Notes: generated from the letters alone by a model not told the origin. Positions 27,494 to 36,982 are shown, counted from the stretch's first letter. The stretch is DNA of 64,000 nt from Bremerella volcania (GCF_007748115.1 NZ_CP036289.1:1984001-2048000), one strand, 5' to 3'. Program-made: numbers and translations.

Positions 27494-27577
27494 CATGAGG
27501 TGAATCAAGTTGGTTGCTTGATCCAAAGCCTCTTATCGTTATCGCACACCGGGAGTGGTGGGCGGTTGTTTTCCAGG

Positions 27578-27808
27578 TTAGTTGTCGACCGTGATCCTTG
27601 GCAGATCGACGGTGAAACCTTCAAATCCATTCATCATGCCCAGCACCAGCAGCACGATCAGGCCAATCAGCAGTAGGCTGGCCAGACCGCCAAGGGGTGC
27701 CGTGTAAGCAGGGTAGGGGCCATCCGCTGGCCGCGACGCGTAGCCATAACTTGCCCCACTCAGGGCGACCAACATAACGACAATCAAAAGGATGATCCAC
27801 AAAGTCAT
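27578..27808 (-). CDS. Small two-helix membrane protein (DUF3309-like)
   Basis: 76 residues from the ATG at 27806-27808, which has GAGGT at good spacing; longer starts are not needed. One hydrophobic helix covers residues 2-20, then a Gly/Tyr/Pro-rich hinge (SYGYASRPADGPYP), a second helix (SLLLIGLIVLLVLGM) and a short polar tail. The hinge-plus-helix layout resembles DUF3309-like small membrane proteins, whose function is unknown. Its terminator is shared with the patatin-like gene. Confidence 0.65.
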   Translation of the reverse strand: MTLWIILLIVVMLVALSGASYGYASRPADGPYPAYTAPLGGLASLLLIGLIVLLVLGMMNGFEGFTVDLPRITVDN

Positions 27809-28082
27809 TGCTTCTACCTCATATTCCGTTCCAACTTCTCGGCCAGCGGATCGAGGGGATTCCTCGATCCACTGACTGGGAAGCGTTACCACAATTTGCC
27901 GAATCCGATGATTGCAAGTAGCGTGCCATTTCGGCGCGGAGTTATTTCTGAGAAACTATGTGAATTCACGCACATGCCGTGAAGCTAATGTGAAATCGAA
28001 TTGGTATACCCCTGTAAAGCGGTTACCATCGATGTCTTTCGTTTCCATCTGACAGGCCGACTTCCGGTCTGCACGGCGCCCC

Positions 28083-29036
28083 ATGTCTGACTCCATCATC
28101 GAAGTGCACGATCTTCACAAGACGTATCGTGAAGGTCTTTTCGCCCGCAAACAGGTCAACGCGCTGCGCGGGGTAACGCTCGAAGTTCCGCGTGGCTGCA
28201 TCTTCGGATTGCTCGGCCCCAATGGAGCCGGCAAGACCACGCTCATCAAGGTAATGCTCGGGCTGGTGAAGCGATCCTCAGGCAGCGGCAACCTGTTGGG
28301 TCGCCCTTTGGGTGATCGTATGGGACGCATGAAGGTCGGCTACCTGCCAGAGCACCATCGCTTTCCGCGCCACCTGACCGGCAACGCCGCGATGGTTTAC
28401 TACGGCGGCCTGAGCGGATTGAGCCGGCGGGAAGTACTGCACAAGCGACCAGAACTGTTAGAACGCGTCGGCCTATCGAAATGGGGACAGACGCCGGTTC
28501 ATAAATACTCGAAAGGAATGCAGCAGCGGCTCGGCATCGCCCAGGCGCTGTTGCACAATCCGGAACTGTTGATCTTGGACGAGCCGACCGACGGGGTCGA
28601 TCCGGTGGGCCGCGCCGACGTTCGGAAGCTGCTCAAGGAACTTCAGCAGGAAGGGACGACCATCTTTCTGAACAGCCACCAGCTGCAAGAGATTGAACTG
28701 GTCTGCGATCAGGCCGCAATCCTCGCTGCCGGTCGCGTTCAGAAGTTGGGGACGATTGAAGAGATCACCAAGCATCCCAATGCCCGCATCGAGTTCGTCC
28801 TGCAAGGTTCGCTCGACGACATGCAGTACGCGTTGAACTTCGCCGAGACCGAGCCGTGGCAGACCGATGGCGATCACCTGGCCCGCGTGATCGTTTCGGC
28901 CGAAGATCAAAACGAACTGAATCGCTGCGTCGATGCGTTGCGACAAAAGAACATCGACATCTTAGAAATGCGACGGCTTCGCACGACCCTGGAAGATGCC
29001 TTCTTGAACATCGTCTCTGCCGAAACGGTCGAGTAA
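28083..29036 (+). CDS. ABC transporter ATP-binding protein
   Basis: 317 residues. Walker A GPNGAGKT is at residues 45-52, the signature is in YSKGMQQRLGIAQAL (about 140-154) and Walker B in LLILDEPTDGVDP. The C-terminal ~80 residues beyond the ATPase core are an accessory domain typical of exporters of the ABC-2 class. The gene is followed 42 bases later by its permease (29079), so the two form one exporter with cytosolic ATPase and membrane permease. The substrate is not evident. Confidence 0.93.
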   Translation: MSDSIIEVHDLHKTYREGLFARKQVNALRGVTLEVPRGCIFGLLGPNGAGKTTLIKVMLGLVKRSSGSGNLLGRPLGDRMGRMKVGYLPEHHRFPRHLTGNAAMVYYGGLSGLSRREVLHKRPELLERVGLSKWGQTPVHKYSKGMQQRLGIAQALLHNPELLILDEPTDGVDPVGRADVRKLLKELQQEGTTIFLNSHQLQEIELVCDQAAILAAGRVQKLGTIEEITKHPNARIEFVLQGSLDDMQYALNFAETEPWQTDGDHLARVIVSAEDQNELNRCVDALRQKNIDILEMRRLRTTLEDAFLNIVSAETVE

Positions 29037-29078
29037 TCACGCTTCGTACTTATCTCAAACATTGAGCTGACCTCTCTG

Positions 29079-31349
29079 ATGCGACCTTATCTGACCGTAA
29101 TCTACGATTCCTTTCACGAAGCGTTCGTTTCCCGTGTGCTGTACATTCTGCTGCTCGCGCTGACGCTGGTGCTTCTGTCGATTGCTCCGCTGGGTTACGA
29201 GACCAAGCGGATGGTGACGCTGCATCGGATGAGCATTCGGGACGTTCCTTCCTTCGTAGGCGAACTGAAGCAGCAATCCACCGCCGAAGGAGAGAACCCC
29301 GGCAAGCGAATCGTGGCGTTGGCCGGCGACTCGCTCAAGAACCTGGTCAATGCGACGGAGAATGGAAAGTTCACCGGCAACCAGGTCAACGACGTGGTCG
29401 ACGGCTTGAACGAGGTTCTCACCAAGAAGGACTTCTATAGCGAAGCGGCCTGGAAGGACGTCAAGCTGGGGGAAGAGACCAAGGTGCTGCTCAAGCAGGG
29501 ACCTGAGAAGCTGACCGGCGATGACCTTTCGTACTTCAATCGCCTGCTGATGCGTGACGCGTACCCCGTGTACCTGGGCAACGTGCCGGCCGAGCAGCTT
29601 TACTTGACCTATCCGCTATTGTGGGAACCGCTGCCGCTGCCGATCACGCAGGACATGTTTGAGATGACGGTGAAGTACATGCTCACCGGATTCATCGACG
29701 TGTTCATCGGGATGTTCGCGATCTTCGTGGCGATCCTGGTCACCGCGCCGATCATGCCGCGGACGTTCGAGCCTGGGGCGATCGACCTGCTGCTTAGCAA
29801 ACCGATCTCGCGCTCGCTGTTGATTCTGGCCAAGTACCTGGGCGGGTGCGCCTTCGTGCTATTGAGCGTGACGTACTTTCTGGTTGGGCTGTGGCTGATC
29901 GTCGGTTGGCGATTCGACGTGTGGAGCAACTCGCTGCTGTTGTGCATTCCCGTGTTTCTGTTTCAGTTCGCCATCTACTACTGCGTATCGGTATTGGCCG
30001 GGGTGATGTGGCGGAACTCGATTGTCTCGATCGTGGTGACGGTGCTCTTCTTTTATGCCTGCTTCGGGATTGGGTTCTTGAAGACGTCGGTCTTCGAACC
30101 GTTCATCGTCAATCCAACGCGACTGGTACGCCTGGTCGATACGGACGAAGGCCTGGTAGGCGTGACCCAGGTAGGGCAGTTCGTGCAGTGGAACGACAGC
30201 CTACGATCGTGGGAGGTGGTGCTGCAAAGCGAACGCCGCGGGCCTGAGAACTTCGCGATGCAATCGATCTTGATCGGTCCGATCTACAATGAGCCCGCCA
30301 AGAGCATGATGTACCTCCAGCAACCCACCGGTGGTGGGCGTCGTCGCATGGGTGGCAGCACGTCGTTCATGACGGCCAAGTGGTCTGGCAATTGGGTTGC
30401 CGAGGAAGGCCCCGGCCCGCCGACCGGTGCTTCGTGGATCCTGCAAGACGCGAAGGATAACGTCTTCGTCGTCAGTTCCGCAGGCGTCTTCCTGTACGAA
30501 GGGGATGGCACGCAGAAGAAGGCGAAGTTCCTTGGCTTCGATATTCCGCTGGGGGGCAACAACGCGTTCAAGCGACTTGGTCCCAGCGAAGGCGTACCGT
30601 ACTTTCCACCATTTGCCGCCGCGATCGATCCTTCGTCCGATCGACTATTGGTCGAGAATCAGGGATCGCTTTACTTGCTCGAGCGTGATCCGAAGAAAGG
30701 ATACGTCGTCAAGACCGAGGCCAAGCGAGACAGCGAAGGGGAAACGGCAGTGGGCCTGACTGGCAAGGTGGCCGTGGTGGCTGACGAGCATGGCCACATC
30801 GAGCTTCGCGATGGTGAGACGCTCGAAGTGCAAAAGAGCTTCCGGCCTGCCGGCGACACGCCGCCCAACGCGATCGAAACGAGCCGCGACGGAAAGTTCA
30901 TCGCGGTGTTGTTTCACGACGGAGCACTTTGGCTGTACGACGTCGAGGCAGGGAAGGGGAGTCGCATCGACAACGACGCTTCCGCGATTGCGTTCGATAA
31001 CGATAAGCTGATCTTCGCCGACAATAAAACCCGCGTCCGTGTGCGTTCGCTGTCCAGCGGTGAAACGCTGGAGACCTACTGGCCTGAGTCAGACTGGTGG
31101 CGATTCACGTATGACTGGGTGATCGAGCCGGTCTACTACGTCTTCCCCAAGCCAGGCGAACTGAACAACCTGCTGAAGTACCTGGTCACCGACGAATCGA
31201 CCAGCTCGTTCCAAGGCCCCCAATCGACCGGCGACCTTCGCGAAGTCCGCATGGCCGACAACATCGTCATGCCGGTCGTGCACAATCTCATCTTCATCTG
31301 CGTGATGCTGGGGCTTACCTGCTTCTATGTGAGCCGGTTGGATTTGTAA
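29079..31349 (+). CDS. ABC-2 type permease with large extracytoplasmic insertion
   Basis: 756 residues. The first helix is at about residues 15-38, an extracytoplasmic domain fills ~40-190, and helices 2 to 5 lie between ~198 and ~336 (for example FIGMFAIFVAILVTAPIMP). A second, very large insertion of almost 400 residues (~340-725) separates them from a final helix at ~730-756. The later part of this insertion has repeated strands (VVADEHGHIELRDGETLEV, FIAVLFHDGALWLYDVEAG) like a beta-propeller of WD40 or PQQ type. It partners the ATPase at 28083. The propeller could bind substrate or an envelope partner. Confidence 0.85.
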   Translation: MRPYLTVIYDSFHEAFVSRVLYILLLALTLVLLSIAPLGYETKRMVTLHRMSIRDVPSFVGELKQQSTAEGENPGKRIVALAGDSLKNLVNATENGKFTGNQVNDVVDGLNEVLTKKDFYSEAAWKDVKLGEETKVLLKQGPEKLTGDDLSYFNRLLMRDAYPVYLGNVPAEQLYLTYPLLWEPLPLPITQDMFEMTVKYMLTGFIDVFIGMFAIFVAILVTAPIMPRTFEPGAIDLLLSKPISRSLLILAKYLGGCAFVLLSVTYFLVGLWLIVGWRFDVWSNSLLLCIPVFLFQFAIYYCVSVLAGVMWRNSIVSIVVTVLFFYACFGIGFLKTSVFEPFIVNPTRLVRLVDTDEGLVGVTQVGQFVQWNDSLRSWEVVLQSERRGPENFAMQSILIGPIYNEPAKSMMYLQQPTGGGRRRMGGSTSFMTAKWSGNWVAEEGPGPPTGASWILQDAKDNVFVVSSAGVFLYEGDGTQKKAKFLGFDIPLGGNNAFKRLGPSEGVPYFPPFAAAIDPSSDRLLVENQGSLYLLERDPKKGYVVKTEAKRDSEGETAVGLTGKVAVVADEHGHIELRDGETLEVQKSFRPAGDTPPNAIETSRDGKFIAVLFHDGALWLYDVEAGKGSRIDNDASAIAFDNDKLIFADNKTRVRVRSLSSGETLETYWPESDWWRFTYDWVIEPVYYVFPKPGELNNLLKYLVTDESTSSFQGPQSTGDLREVRMADNIVMPVVHNLIFICVMLGLTCFYVSRLDL

Positions 31350-31359
31350 GAGGGTGGAT

Positions 31360-31539
31360 TAGCCACAGAGAGCACAGAGATCACCGAGGAAGAGAAGATA
31401 AGTCTAAGGATTACACCGATAGTCACGGATAAGAACGGACGAGTACCTTCGGTTACTCAGCGATAAGTCTCAGAACATTCGATTAACTTGGTCCCAATGA
31501 CACAGGCCACTTCTTCTCCTCAGTGATCTCTGTGGCTAA
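31360..31539. repeat. Intergenic inverted-repeat element (type B, 'CCACAGAG')
   Basis: Left end TTAGCCACAGAGAGCACAGA followed by GATCACCGAGGAAGAGAAG. The right end, read on the minus strand, is TTAGCCACAGAGATCACTGA followed by GGAGAAGAAG. The roughly 30-bp terminal inverted repeats enclose a non-coding middle with GATAGTCACGGATAAGAACG. CCACAGAG-type repeats are found dispersed in many bacterial genomes. At 31555-31601 a further imperfect hairpin (GTGTGAAG / CTTCACAC) precedes the next gene end and could be its terminator. Confidence 0.65.
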
Positions 31540-31608
31540 CTGATTTCTTCAGACGGTGTGAAGTGTTCCCGCTGAAGACTGAACACGGAAAACTTCACAC
31601 TAGTTCCA

Positions 31609-33054
31609 CTACCGCACGCGGCACTTAAACCGGATGATACCCCCAGCCTGAACGGCCAGCGGATCTTGGATTTCCCAGCGAAGGACTTCGCTTCCCGCTT
31701 CGTTGGCTTGCTTCATGAACTGAGCATCGATGTTGCACTGGGCCGAGCCTTCGACGTATTCCAGACGCGGCGTCAGATTGTCGATGATCGTGACGTTGCC
31801 CATGACCTGCGTGCCGACATTATCGAATCGCAAGGTGAACTCGACGATCTCGCCGATCTCGGCAGCCCCCTTGTCGGCGACCTTGATCACCCGCAGGCGA
31901 GGTTCGCCAGGAACTTCCGACCAGACGAACTCGTGAGGCAGATCTCCTTCGACCAATTCGGAAGCCTTGCGGCCTTCGAGCATGACTTGAACTTGTTGGT
32001 TACGCGTCCAGGTAACGGCGTTCTGCAGGCTCTGTGATAGACGCGGCTTCTCGCCCTGTTCGAGGATGCCGTAACGGATCAGGCTGAGGTTTTCGTAGGC
32101 TTTGAACGCTTCGATGAATTGATGCGGCTTCTGCCAGTTGTGAGCCATCAGCGGCGGCAGGTCTTCGGTCAGAGCATTGGCATTCTTGCCGCCGATCTGG
32201 CCGCGAAGTGCCAGCGGTTGAATCATACCCACCGGCGTACCGTTTTGCTGCTGGTTGATCAGCTGCAGGTCGGCGTCGATGCCAGCGATCTGCCGGGCCA
32301 GGACCTCCTGGTTGAGCCCGGCGACTTTGCGAACGGCCGCGAAGCGCGGCGCGTAAATGCAGACGCGGTTGCTGGGCGTTACGATCCGTTTGCCGTCGAG
32401 CGTGTCGTAGTGGCCGATGGTGTCTTCAATGTCGAGACCATGCACGCCGAACTCACCGTCGATCTCGGCGTGGATGTTGCGATCGCCGCCGTCGTACAAG
32501 TATTCGTCTTCTGGCCAGCAAGGTCCTGCTTGAAAAGGAATGCCCGCGGCGCGGCACGTTTGGCAGCTTCCCAGGGTCGCGCCATGTTGGCAGATCGTGT
32601 TAGGATGCTGGCAGCCAGGCCCGCATGGTGGCATGATCTGCCCACGCGGAAAAGCGTAGCTTACCTGCTGCGTGGGAACGTGAGCGGCGGCCGGTTGCGG
32701 CTCGATCGGCATTTCAGCGGAAGTGCGCTGAATGGCGCTGGGGTAGTTGACCTGCGGTGCGGTCGCGGTATTGACCGGGGCCTGGTAAGGCTGGCCTTGG
32801 TAACGAGGTTGATACGCCGGCACGCCGTTCAATCCGGTGTTTTCCGCCGATTGAACCGGGGCAGGGGAGGGGGCCGCCGCGTAGTCGTACTCCGGCACGT
32901 GCGGTTGATTGAACGTGACGCCAGCTTCCGGTTTGACGGGGACTTCTTCCTGCTGCTTAGCCTGTCGATTGAGCGAGCAAGCAGAAAATGCCGAACCACA
33001 AGCGACCAGCAAGGTCAGCGTGACGAGTTGTCGAAAGGCAAAGTTGTATTTCAT
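31609..33054 (-). CDS. Surface/envelope lipoprotein with DUF11-like domain
   Basis: 481 residues from the ATG at 33052-33054; the longer 569-codon frame is rejected because it overlaps the next gene and hides the signal. The N-terminus is a lipoprotein signal with lipobox FSAC. After a Pro/Gln-rich linker (~25-150) there is a cysteine-rich CGPGCQHPNTICQHG and CQTC cluster, a globular middle, and a C-terminal DUF11-like beta-sandwich (EIVEFTLRFDNVGTQVMGNV and NLTPRLEYVEGSAQCN). DUF11-like domains are common in large planctomycete cell-surface proteins. It is third in the cluster that begins at 35329. Confidence 0.8.
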   Translation of the reverse strand: MKYNFAFRQLVTLTLLVACGSAFSACSLNRQAKQQEEVPVKPEAGVTFNQPHVPEYDYAAAPSPAPVQSAENTGLNGVPAYQPRYQGQPYQAPVNTATAPQVNYPSAIQRTSAEMPIEPQPAAAHVPTQQVSYAFPRGQIMPPCGPGCQHPNTICQHGATLGSCQTCRAAGIPFQAGPCWPEDEYLYDGGDRNIHAEIDGEFGVHGLDIEDTIGHYDTLDGKRIVTPSNRVCIYAPRFAAVRKVAGLNQEVLARQIAGIDADLQLINQQQNGTPVGMIQPLALRGQIGGKNANALTEDLPPLMAHNWQKPHQFIEAFKAYENLSLIRYGILEQGEKPRLSQSLQNAVTWTRNQQVQVMLEGRKASELVEGDLPHEFVWSEVPGEPRLRVIKVADKGAAEIGEIVEFTLRFDNVGTQVMGNVTIIDNLTPRLEYVEGSAQCNIDAQFMKQANEAGSEVLRWEIQDPLAVQAGGIIRFKCRVR

Positions 33055-33073
33055 CGATCGTGGTTCCGTCGGT

Positions 33074-33955
33074 CTATCGCTGCGTTGGATATCCGGGCTG
33101 GGCCATGTACTGAGGCTGCATAGGCCACGGTGCCGTGTTGCGGCGAACGTTTTCTTCCCGCTGATGAAATTCGGTACGCGGTGGAGCCTTGGGAGCCAAC
33201 GCATGCACAGGCACGCCGGCCATGGGGCCTGGTCCCAAAGGAATTTCAACGCCGCCAGCCGGGGCAGGGGGGGGATTGCCGAACAGTTGGATCGGCGGTG
33301 ATTGGTACGTGAACTCACCAGGCATGTCTTCGGCGGTTGGCCGCCGCGAGCCGAGTCGCAGGATGGCTACCGGGCGACCGAGCGAATCAGCGGTGACGAC
33401 CGGATCGGTGCCAGGCTCGACTTCAAACCATGGCTGAAAGCCAGGTTCGTAAGCGTTGGGAATCGCCGTGCGTGGGTTTTCCAAGTAGATCACACGCGTG
33501 ACGAACTTGCCTTGGAGTGCGTATTGCAGTTCTTCCTGCGTGATGTGAATCGGAATCGGGAATTGCAATTCCATGCCTGCTGGCGGATAGGTGCGGTCGA
33601 TCACTTCGACCGACGGAAATAGCTCGGCACCGGGTCGGAAGGGGATCTGCGTGACGCGGAAACGATAGACGGCCCCGATCAGGCAGCCGTAAGTTTGCGG
33701 TGCAGGCTGATCGTCGGCGAAGGCATCGCCAATCACCGGGGCGATTTTGGCTCCTTCCGGCAGCACCATCTTGATGGGCTGCGAGTAGCCGGGAATGCCG
33801 CGTCCCTTCATGTTCTGAAACTGGCCGATCGTGCCAGGGTTCAGACGCTCGGTATACAGAGGCACCAGGCCCGATTGAGCCTTGGCGACGTCCGCGGCGG
33901 CCAGTACCACGAAGGCGGCCATGAGTAAGAGCTTTTTCAGTTCAATTCGTTTCAC
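33074..33955 (-). CDS. Exported protein, paralogue of the gene at 34136
   Basis: 293 residues from a GTG at 33953-33955, with a GA-rich stretch upstream. Signal peptide to about residue 26 (ending VAKAQ). The core shares blocks with the product of 34136-35329: GAELFPSVEVIDR against GVELYPTIEVG, GKFVTRVIYLENP against GTYVTKVIYLPDP, and DPVVTADSLGRPVAILRLG against DPIVEADRRGSIMAIVRLG. The C-terminal 70 residues are Pro-rich. No known domain recognised; probably a periplasmic or cell-wall component acting with its neighbours. Nineteen bases separate it from the DUF11-like gene. Confidence 0.75.
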   Translation of the reverse strand: MKRIELKKLLLMAAFVVLAAADVAKAQSGLVPLYTERLNPGTIGQFQNMKGRGIPGYSQPIKMVLPEGAKIAPVIGDAFADDQPAPQTYGCLIGAVYRFRVTQIPFRPGAELFPSVEVIDRTYPPAGMELQFPIPIHITQEELQYALQGKFVTRVIYLENPRTAIPNAYEPGFQPWFEVEPGTDPVVTADSLGRPVAILRLGSRRPTAEDMPGEFTYQSPPIQLFGNPPPAPAGGVEIPLGPGPMAGVPVHALAPKAPPRTEFHQREENVRRNTAPWPMQPQYMAQPGYPTQR

Positions 33956-34135
33956 GGCGATCTTCTTCCCTGAAGGTCTGCGTGAGGTCGGGGGGACTTA
34001 ATAGTGTGGCCTTGAAGTGCGTTGGCTTCGCGTGTTCCGGGCCAGGTTGATCTTCTCATCCGGCATGGAAGTAGGGTCGCGGAATCATGTCCGCGACCCT
34101 GTTCCATTGCCATGGAGATTTGGTCGTTGGGCGGC

Positions 34136-35329
34136 TTACTGAGCCGGGCACCACTGACCGTTAGCGTCGTAGTAGCCACCGCTTGCTGGCGGAACTTGCT
34201 GATGCATGTCCGCGAACGGTTGCTTCAGATTAGGCGAAGGATGAATGTTCTCTTCGGTAATCCAAGCACGGTTTGGCGGCTGTGGGTAGCTGATGCCAGG
34301 ACGCTGCTTGACGTGAACAGCAACCTTGGGCGTCGGGCCAGGCAGGTGCGTGTGCGTGTGATTCTTGATCACGTGCTTCTGCAAGCCAGCCGGACCACCC
34401 AGCGGAATGTGTGGTGGGCCAGGCAGGCCGATTGGCGTACCGGTGGTTGGCATGCCCCACATCGGAGCCGTCATCCCGGCAACGTATGGGCCAGGACCAG
34501 CGCCAGGACCGGCAGCGGCGGCAGCACCGGGACCCATGCCAGGGGCAGGACCACAGTAAGCACCGGCGGCTGGGACGCCCATGGGCATTCCGCCAGCCAT
34601 CATCCCGCCGAAATCTTCGCCGGGGACTTCCAAGTCCTTGTTACCCAGTCGAACGATGGCCATGATCGAACCGCGACGGTCGGCTTCGACAATCGGGTCG
34701 ACGCCTGGATCCAAGCGAGTCGAGACAAGCGTTTCGACGTTGGCCAGGGCCAGCTCTTGGTAGTTCGGATCTGGCAGGTAAATGACCTTGGTCACGTAAG
34801 TGCCGCTACGAACTTGAGCGAAGTCGTCTTCGGTGAACTGAACAGGAATGGCGTTGTGAGCCAGGAAGGCTTCGGTTCGCGGCGTAGCGAATCCGACTTC
34901 GATGGTCGGATACAACTCGACGCCCGGTTGGCCTTCGATGTTGGTGATCTTCAGACGATAGATACCGCCTTGTGGGAAGTTCTTGGAGAACGGCACGATC
35001 CGTGGTTCGGAGTCGTACAGGCCGATGCCGCCAATGTCCCAGCTGACCTGCATGCCGTCTGGCGAGACGAACAGCACTTGGCTGGTCCAGCTAGGAGCTG
35101 GCATCGGTGGAATTCCACCTTCCAGTGGCATCATGGCAGAAACCGGAGCAATCGCCGGAGGTGCCAGAACACCTGGGCCAGGGCCGTCGACGCCTGGGCC
35201 AGGATGACGCAGTTGCTGAGCCGGAGGCAAGTTATAGCCACCAGCAGCCTGGTGTCCAACGTGCTGGCAGCCGGTACCGGCGGCAGCCGTCAGAAGCATC
35301 AAGGTCCACATCCACAAAGTTTGTTTCAT
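34136..35329 (-). CDS. Exported lipoprotein, paralogue of the gene at 33074
   Basis: 397 residues from the ATG at 35327-35329, with GAGGGGG seven bases upstream. Lipoprotein signal with lipobox GTGC (Cys at about residue 21). A Pro/Gly-rich segment leads to the domain shared with 33074-33955, containing GVELYPTIEVGFATPR, GTYVTKVIYLPDP and DPIVEADRRGSIMAIV. The C-terminal third is very rich in Gly, Pro, Ala and Met. First gene of the three-gene cluster ending at 31609; a 180-base gap separates it from the second. Likely envelope structural proteins specific to planctomycetes; function unknown. Confidence 0.75.
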   Translation of the reverse strand: MKQTLWMWTLMLLTAAAGTGCQHVGHQAAGGYNLPPAQQLRHPGPGVDGPGPGVLAPPAIAPVSAMMPLEGGIPPMPAPSWTSQVLFVSPDGMQVSWDIGGIGLYDSEPRIVPFSKNFPQGGIYRLKITNIEGQPGVELYPTIEVGFATPRTEAFLAHNAIPVQFTEDDFAQVRSGTYVTKVIYLPDPNYQELALANVETLVSTRLDPGVDPIVEADRRGSIMAIVRLGNKDLEVPGEDFGGMMAGGMPMGVPAAGAYCGPAPGMGPGAAAAAGPGAGPGPYVAGMTAPMWGMPTTGTPIGLPGPPHIPLGGPAGLQKHVIKNHTHTHLPGPTPKVAVHVKQRPGISYPQPPNRAWITEENIHPSPNLKQPFADMHQQVPPASGGYYDANGQWCPAQ

Positions 35330-35630
35330 GATTTCCCCCTCACTAAACCCTTGCTGCCGCGCCATCGCGGCATTCTCCATGGCAAGAGCGGAGATCCTCT
35401 CAGGTATTCGTAAGTGACCAATGGTTGCGAGCGGTTAAGGGCAACGCCGCCAACGGTTCCAAAGAACCTCACCGACTGACGTGGACCCGGCCTCAAGGAA
35501 ATCCTTACAATCGCAGCCGTTGGTTTGGCATCCATGCCAACAAACGACTCAAGCGCAAGACTATCCCTGTTGCCATTTATGTTCGGCGTGGCAGGACAGG
35601 ATTCTTTGGGAAAACCGGCAAATCCCGGCC

Positions 35631-36500
35631 ATGAAAGATAATCGTTTCAAATTAACAGGCCTGATCGCAGTAGCACTGCTAGCCGTTGGCGTCGGCTTGG
35701 GGTACGCCGCGCAGCGATTTCACGACAGCAATGCCAGCGGAATCGGGGCAGGGGGGAGTGCTCCGCCAGAGAACCGCCTGGGGCTCGATATCGACTTGCT
35801 CTTAATGAACGTCGTCACGCGCTGGCAGCAAGCCGACGCGTTGACCGCCGACGTCAACTGGCAGGTTCATCTGTTCGAGCACACGCTGCAAGGTATAGGA
35901 GAATACACGCAGTCTGGCCGCGGTCCGCTTCAGCGACATGGAGTCATTTTGAAGAGTACGGACCCGGCCGCGCCGATGTTCTTTCAGCAGGCGGTGCTGG
36001 CAAGCGAGCCGGTCGTGTGGACGCAATGGAAAACAAGCCTCGACGAATCGGCCTCGATGGTTCGGCTGGACGACTTGGCACACGCTCATCCGCAAATGCC
36101 GCGGGCGGGTATCGCACATCTCATTTGGCGGCTGCAACAAAGCTATGCGTTCACTTCGATCGAGCCAGTCATGCAAGGAGAACGCCAACTACTGCTCGTT
36201 CGAGGAACCAAGCGACGCGATGCAGAGAACGATGAGGGACTGCTTCCGTTTCTCGACCAGCAAGCCAACGGAGCCAGCTTGCTGTTGGATGCGGCGTCGG
36301 GGTTTCCGCATCGGATTCAATGGGAGTCGGTCGAATCGAACCGACGAACGCCTTTGGTGACGGTCGACTTGATCCGCGTGCGAGCAGGCGTTTCGCCCAA
36401 TAGCCAACTGCTATCACCGACGACGATCGTCCCCGACGCTACCGACCAGACCGAAGCGTACCAAATGGCCGTGACGTCCGGGGCAGGGGGGCACTACTGA
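35631..36500 (+). CDS. Exported LolA-like protein
   Basis: 289 residues from the ATG at 35631; the longer 339-codon frame has no support. The N-terminus has a signal or anchor helix (LTGLIAVALLAVGVGLGYAA). The mature domain, with LLMNVVTRWQQADALTADVN, repeated beta strands and QLLLVRGTKRRDAEND, looks like the LolA/LppX-type half-barrel found in many planctomycete exported proteins. The match is by pattern only. Its stop TGA overlaps the ATG of dtd, so the two are translationally coupled. Confidence 0.65.
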   Translation: MKDNRFKLTGLIAVALLAVGVGLGYAAQRFHDSNASGIGAGGSAPPENRLGLDIDLLLMNVVTRWQQADALTADVNWQVHLFEHTLQGIGEYTQSGRGPLQRHGVILKSTDPAAPMFFQQAVLASEPVVWTQWKTSLDESASMVRLDDLAHAHPQMPRAGIAHLIWRLQQSYAFTSIEPVMQGERQLLLVRGTKRRDAENDEGLLPFLDQQANGASLLLDAASGFPHRIQWESVESNRRTPLVTVDLIRVRAGVSPNSQLLSPTTIVPDATDQTEAYQMAVTSGAGGHY

Positions 36501-36949
36501 TGCGCGGCGTCGTGCAACGGGTTCTTGAGGCTCACGTGGAAGTCGATGGCCAGATCGTAGGTCAGATCGAGCAAGGTCTGATAGTGCTGCTTGGCGTGGC
36601 GGAAGGGGATACCCAGGCCGATCTGAAGTACCTGGTCGAGAAGACGATCCATCTGCGGATCTTTGAAGACGACGAAGGCAAAATGAATCGCAGCGTGCTC
36701 GACGTCGGAGGCAGCATCCTGGCGATCAGTCAGTTCACGCTGCTGGGCGACGCGCGCAAAGGACGCCGCCCCAGTTTCATCACTGCGGCCAGGCCAGAAG
36801 AGGCCACCGAAATGTACCAGGCGTACGTGCGCCAAATCCGCGAGCAGGGGGTGACCGTCGAGACCGGCATCTTTCAAGCCGACATGAAGGTCCACCTGGT
36901 AAACGACGGACCAGTCACGCTGTTGCTCGACAGCAGCAAGATTCTTTAA
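36500..36949 (+). CDS. dtd: D-aminoacyl-tRNA deacylase
   Basis: 149 residues, the normal length. It starts MRGVVQRVLEAHVEVDGQIV and carries the family motifs ISQFTLLGDARKGRRPSF (the SQFTL active site) and NDGPVTLLLDS near the end (the GPVT motif that gives D-amino-acid selectivity). The enzyme removes D-amino acids wrongly attached to tRNA, in the cytoplasm. Its ATG overlaps the stop of the preceding gene in TGATG. An inverted-repeat element follows 34 bases after the stop. Confidence 0.96.
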   Translation: MRGVVQRVLEAHVEVDGQIVGQIEQGLIVLLGVAEGDTQADLKYLVEKTIHLRIFEDDEGKMNRSVLDVGGSILAISQFTLLGDARKGRRPSFITAARPEEATEMYQAYVRQIREQGVTVETGIFQADMKVHLVNDGPVTLLLDSSKIL

Positions 36950-36982
36950 CAGCAGCAAGATTCTTTTGCGACTGACGTGGCA

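Noticed and set aside
31609-33318. 569-residue version of the DUF11-like protein
   Set aside because: The extra N-terminus overlaps the neighbouring gene and would bury the lipoprotein signal; the ATG at 33054 explains the protein better.
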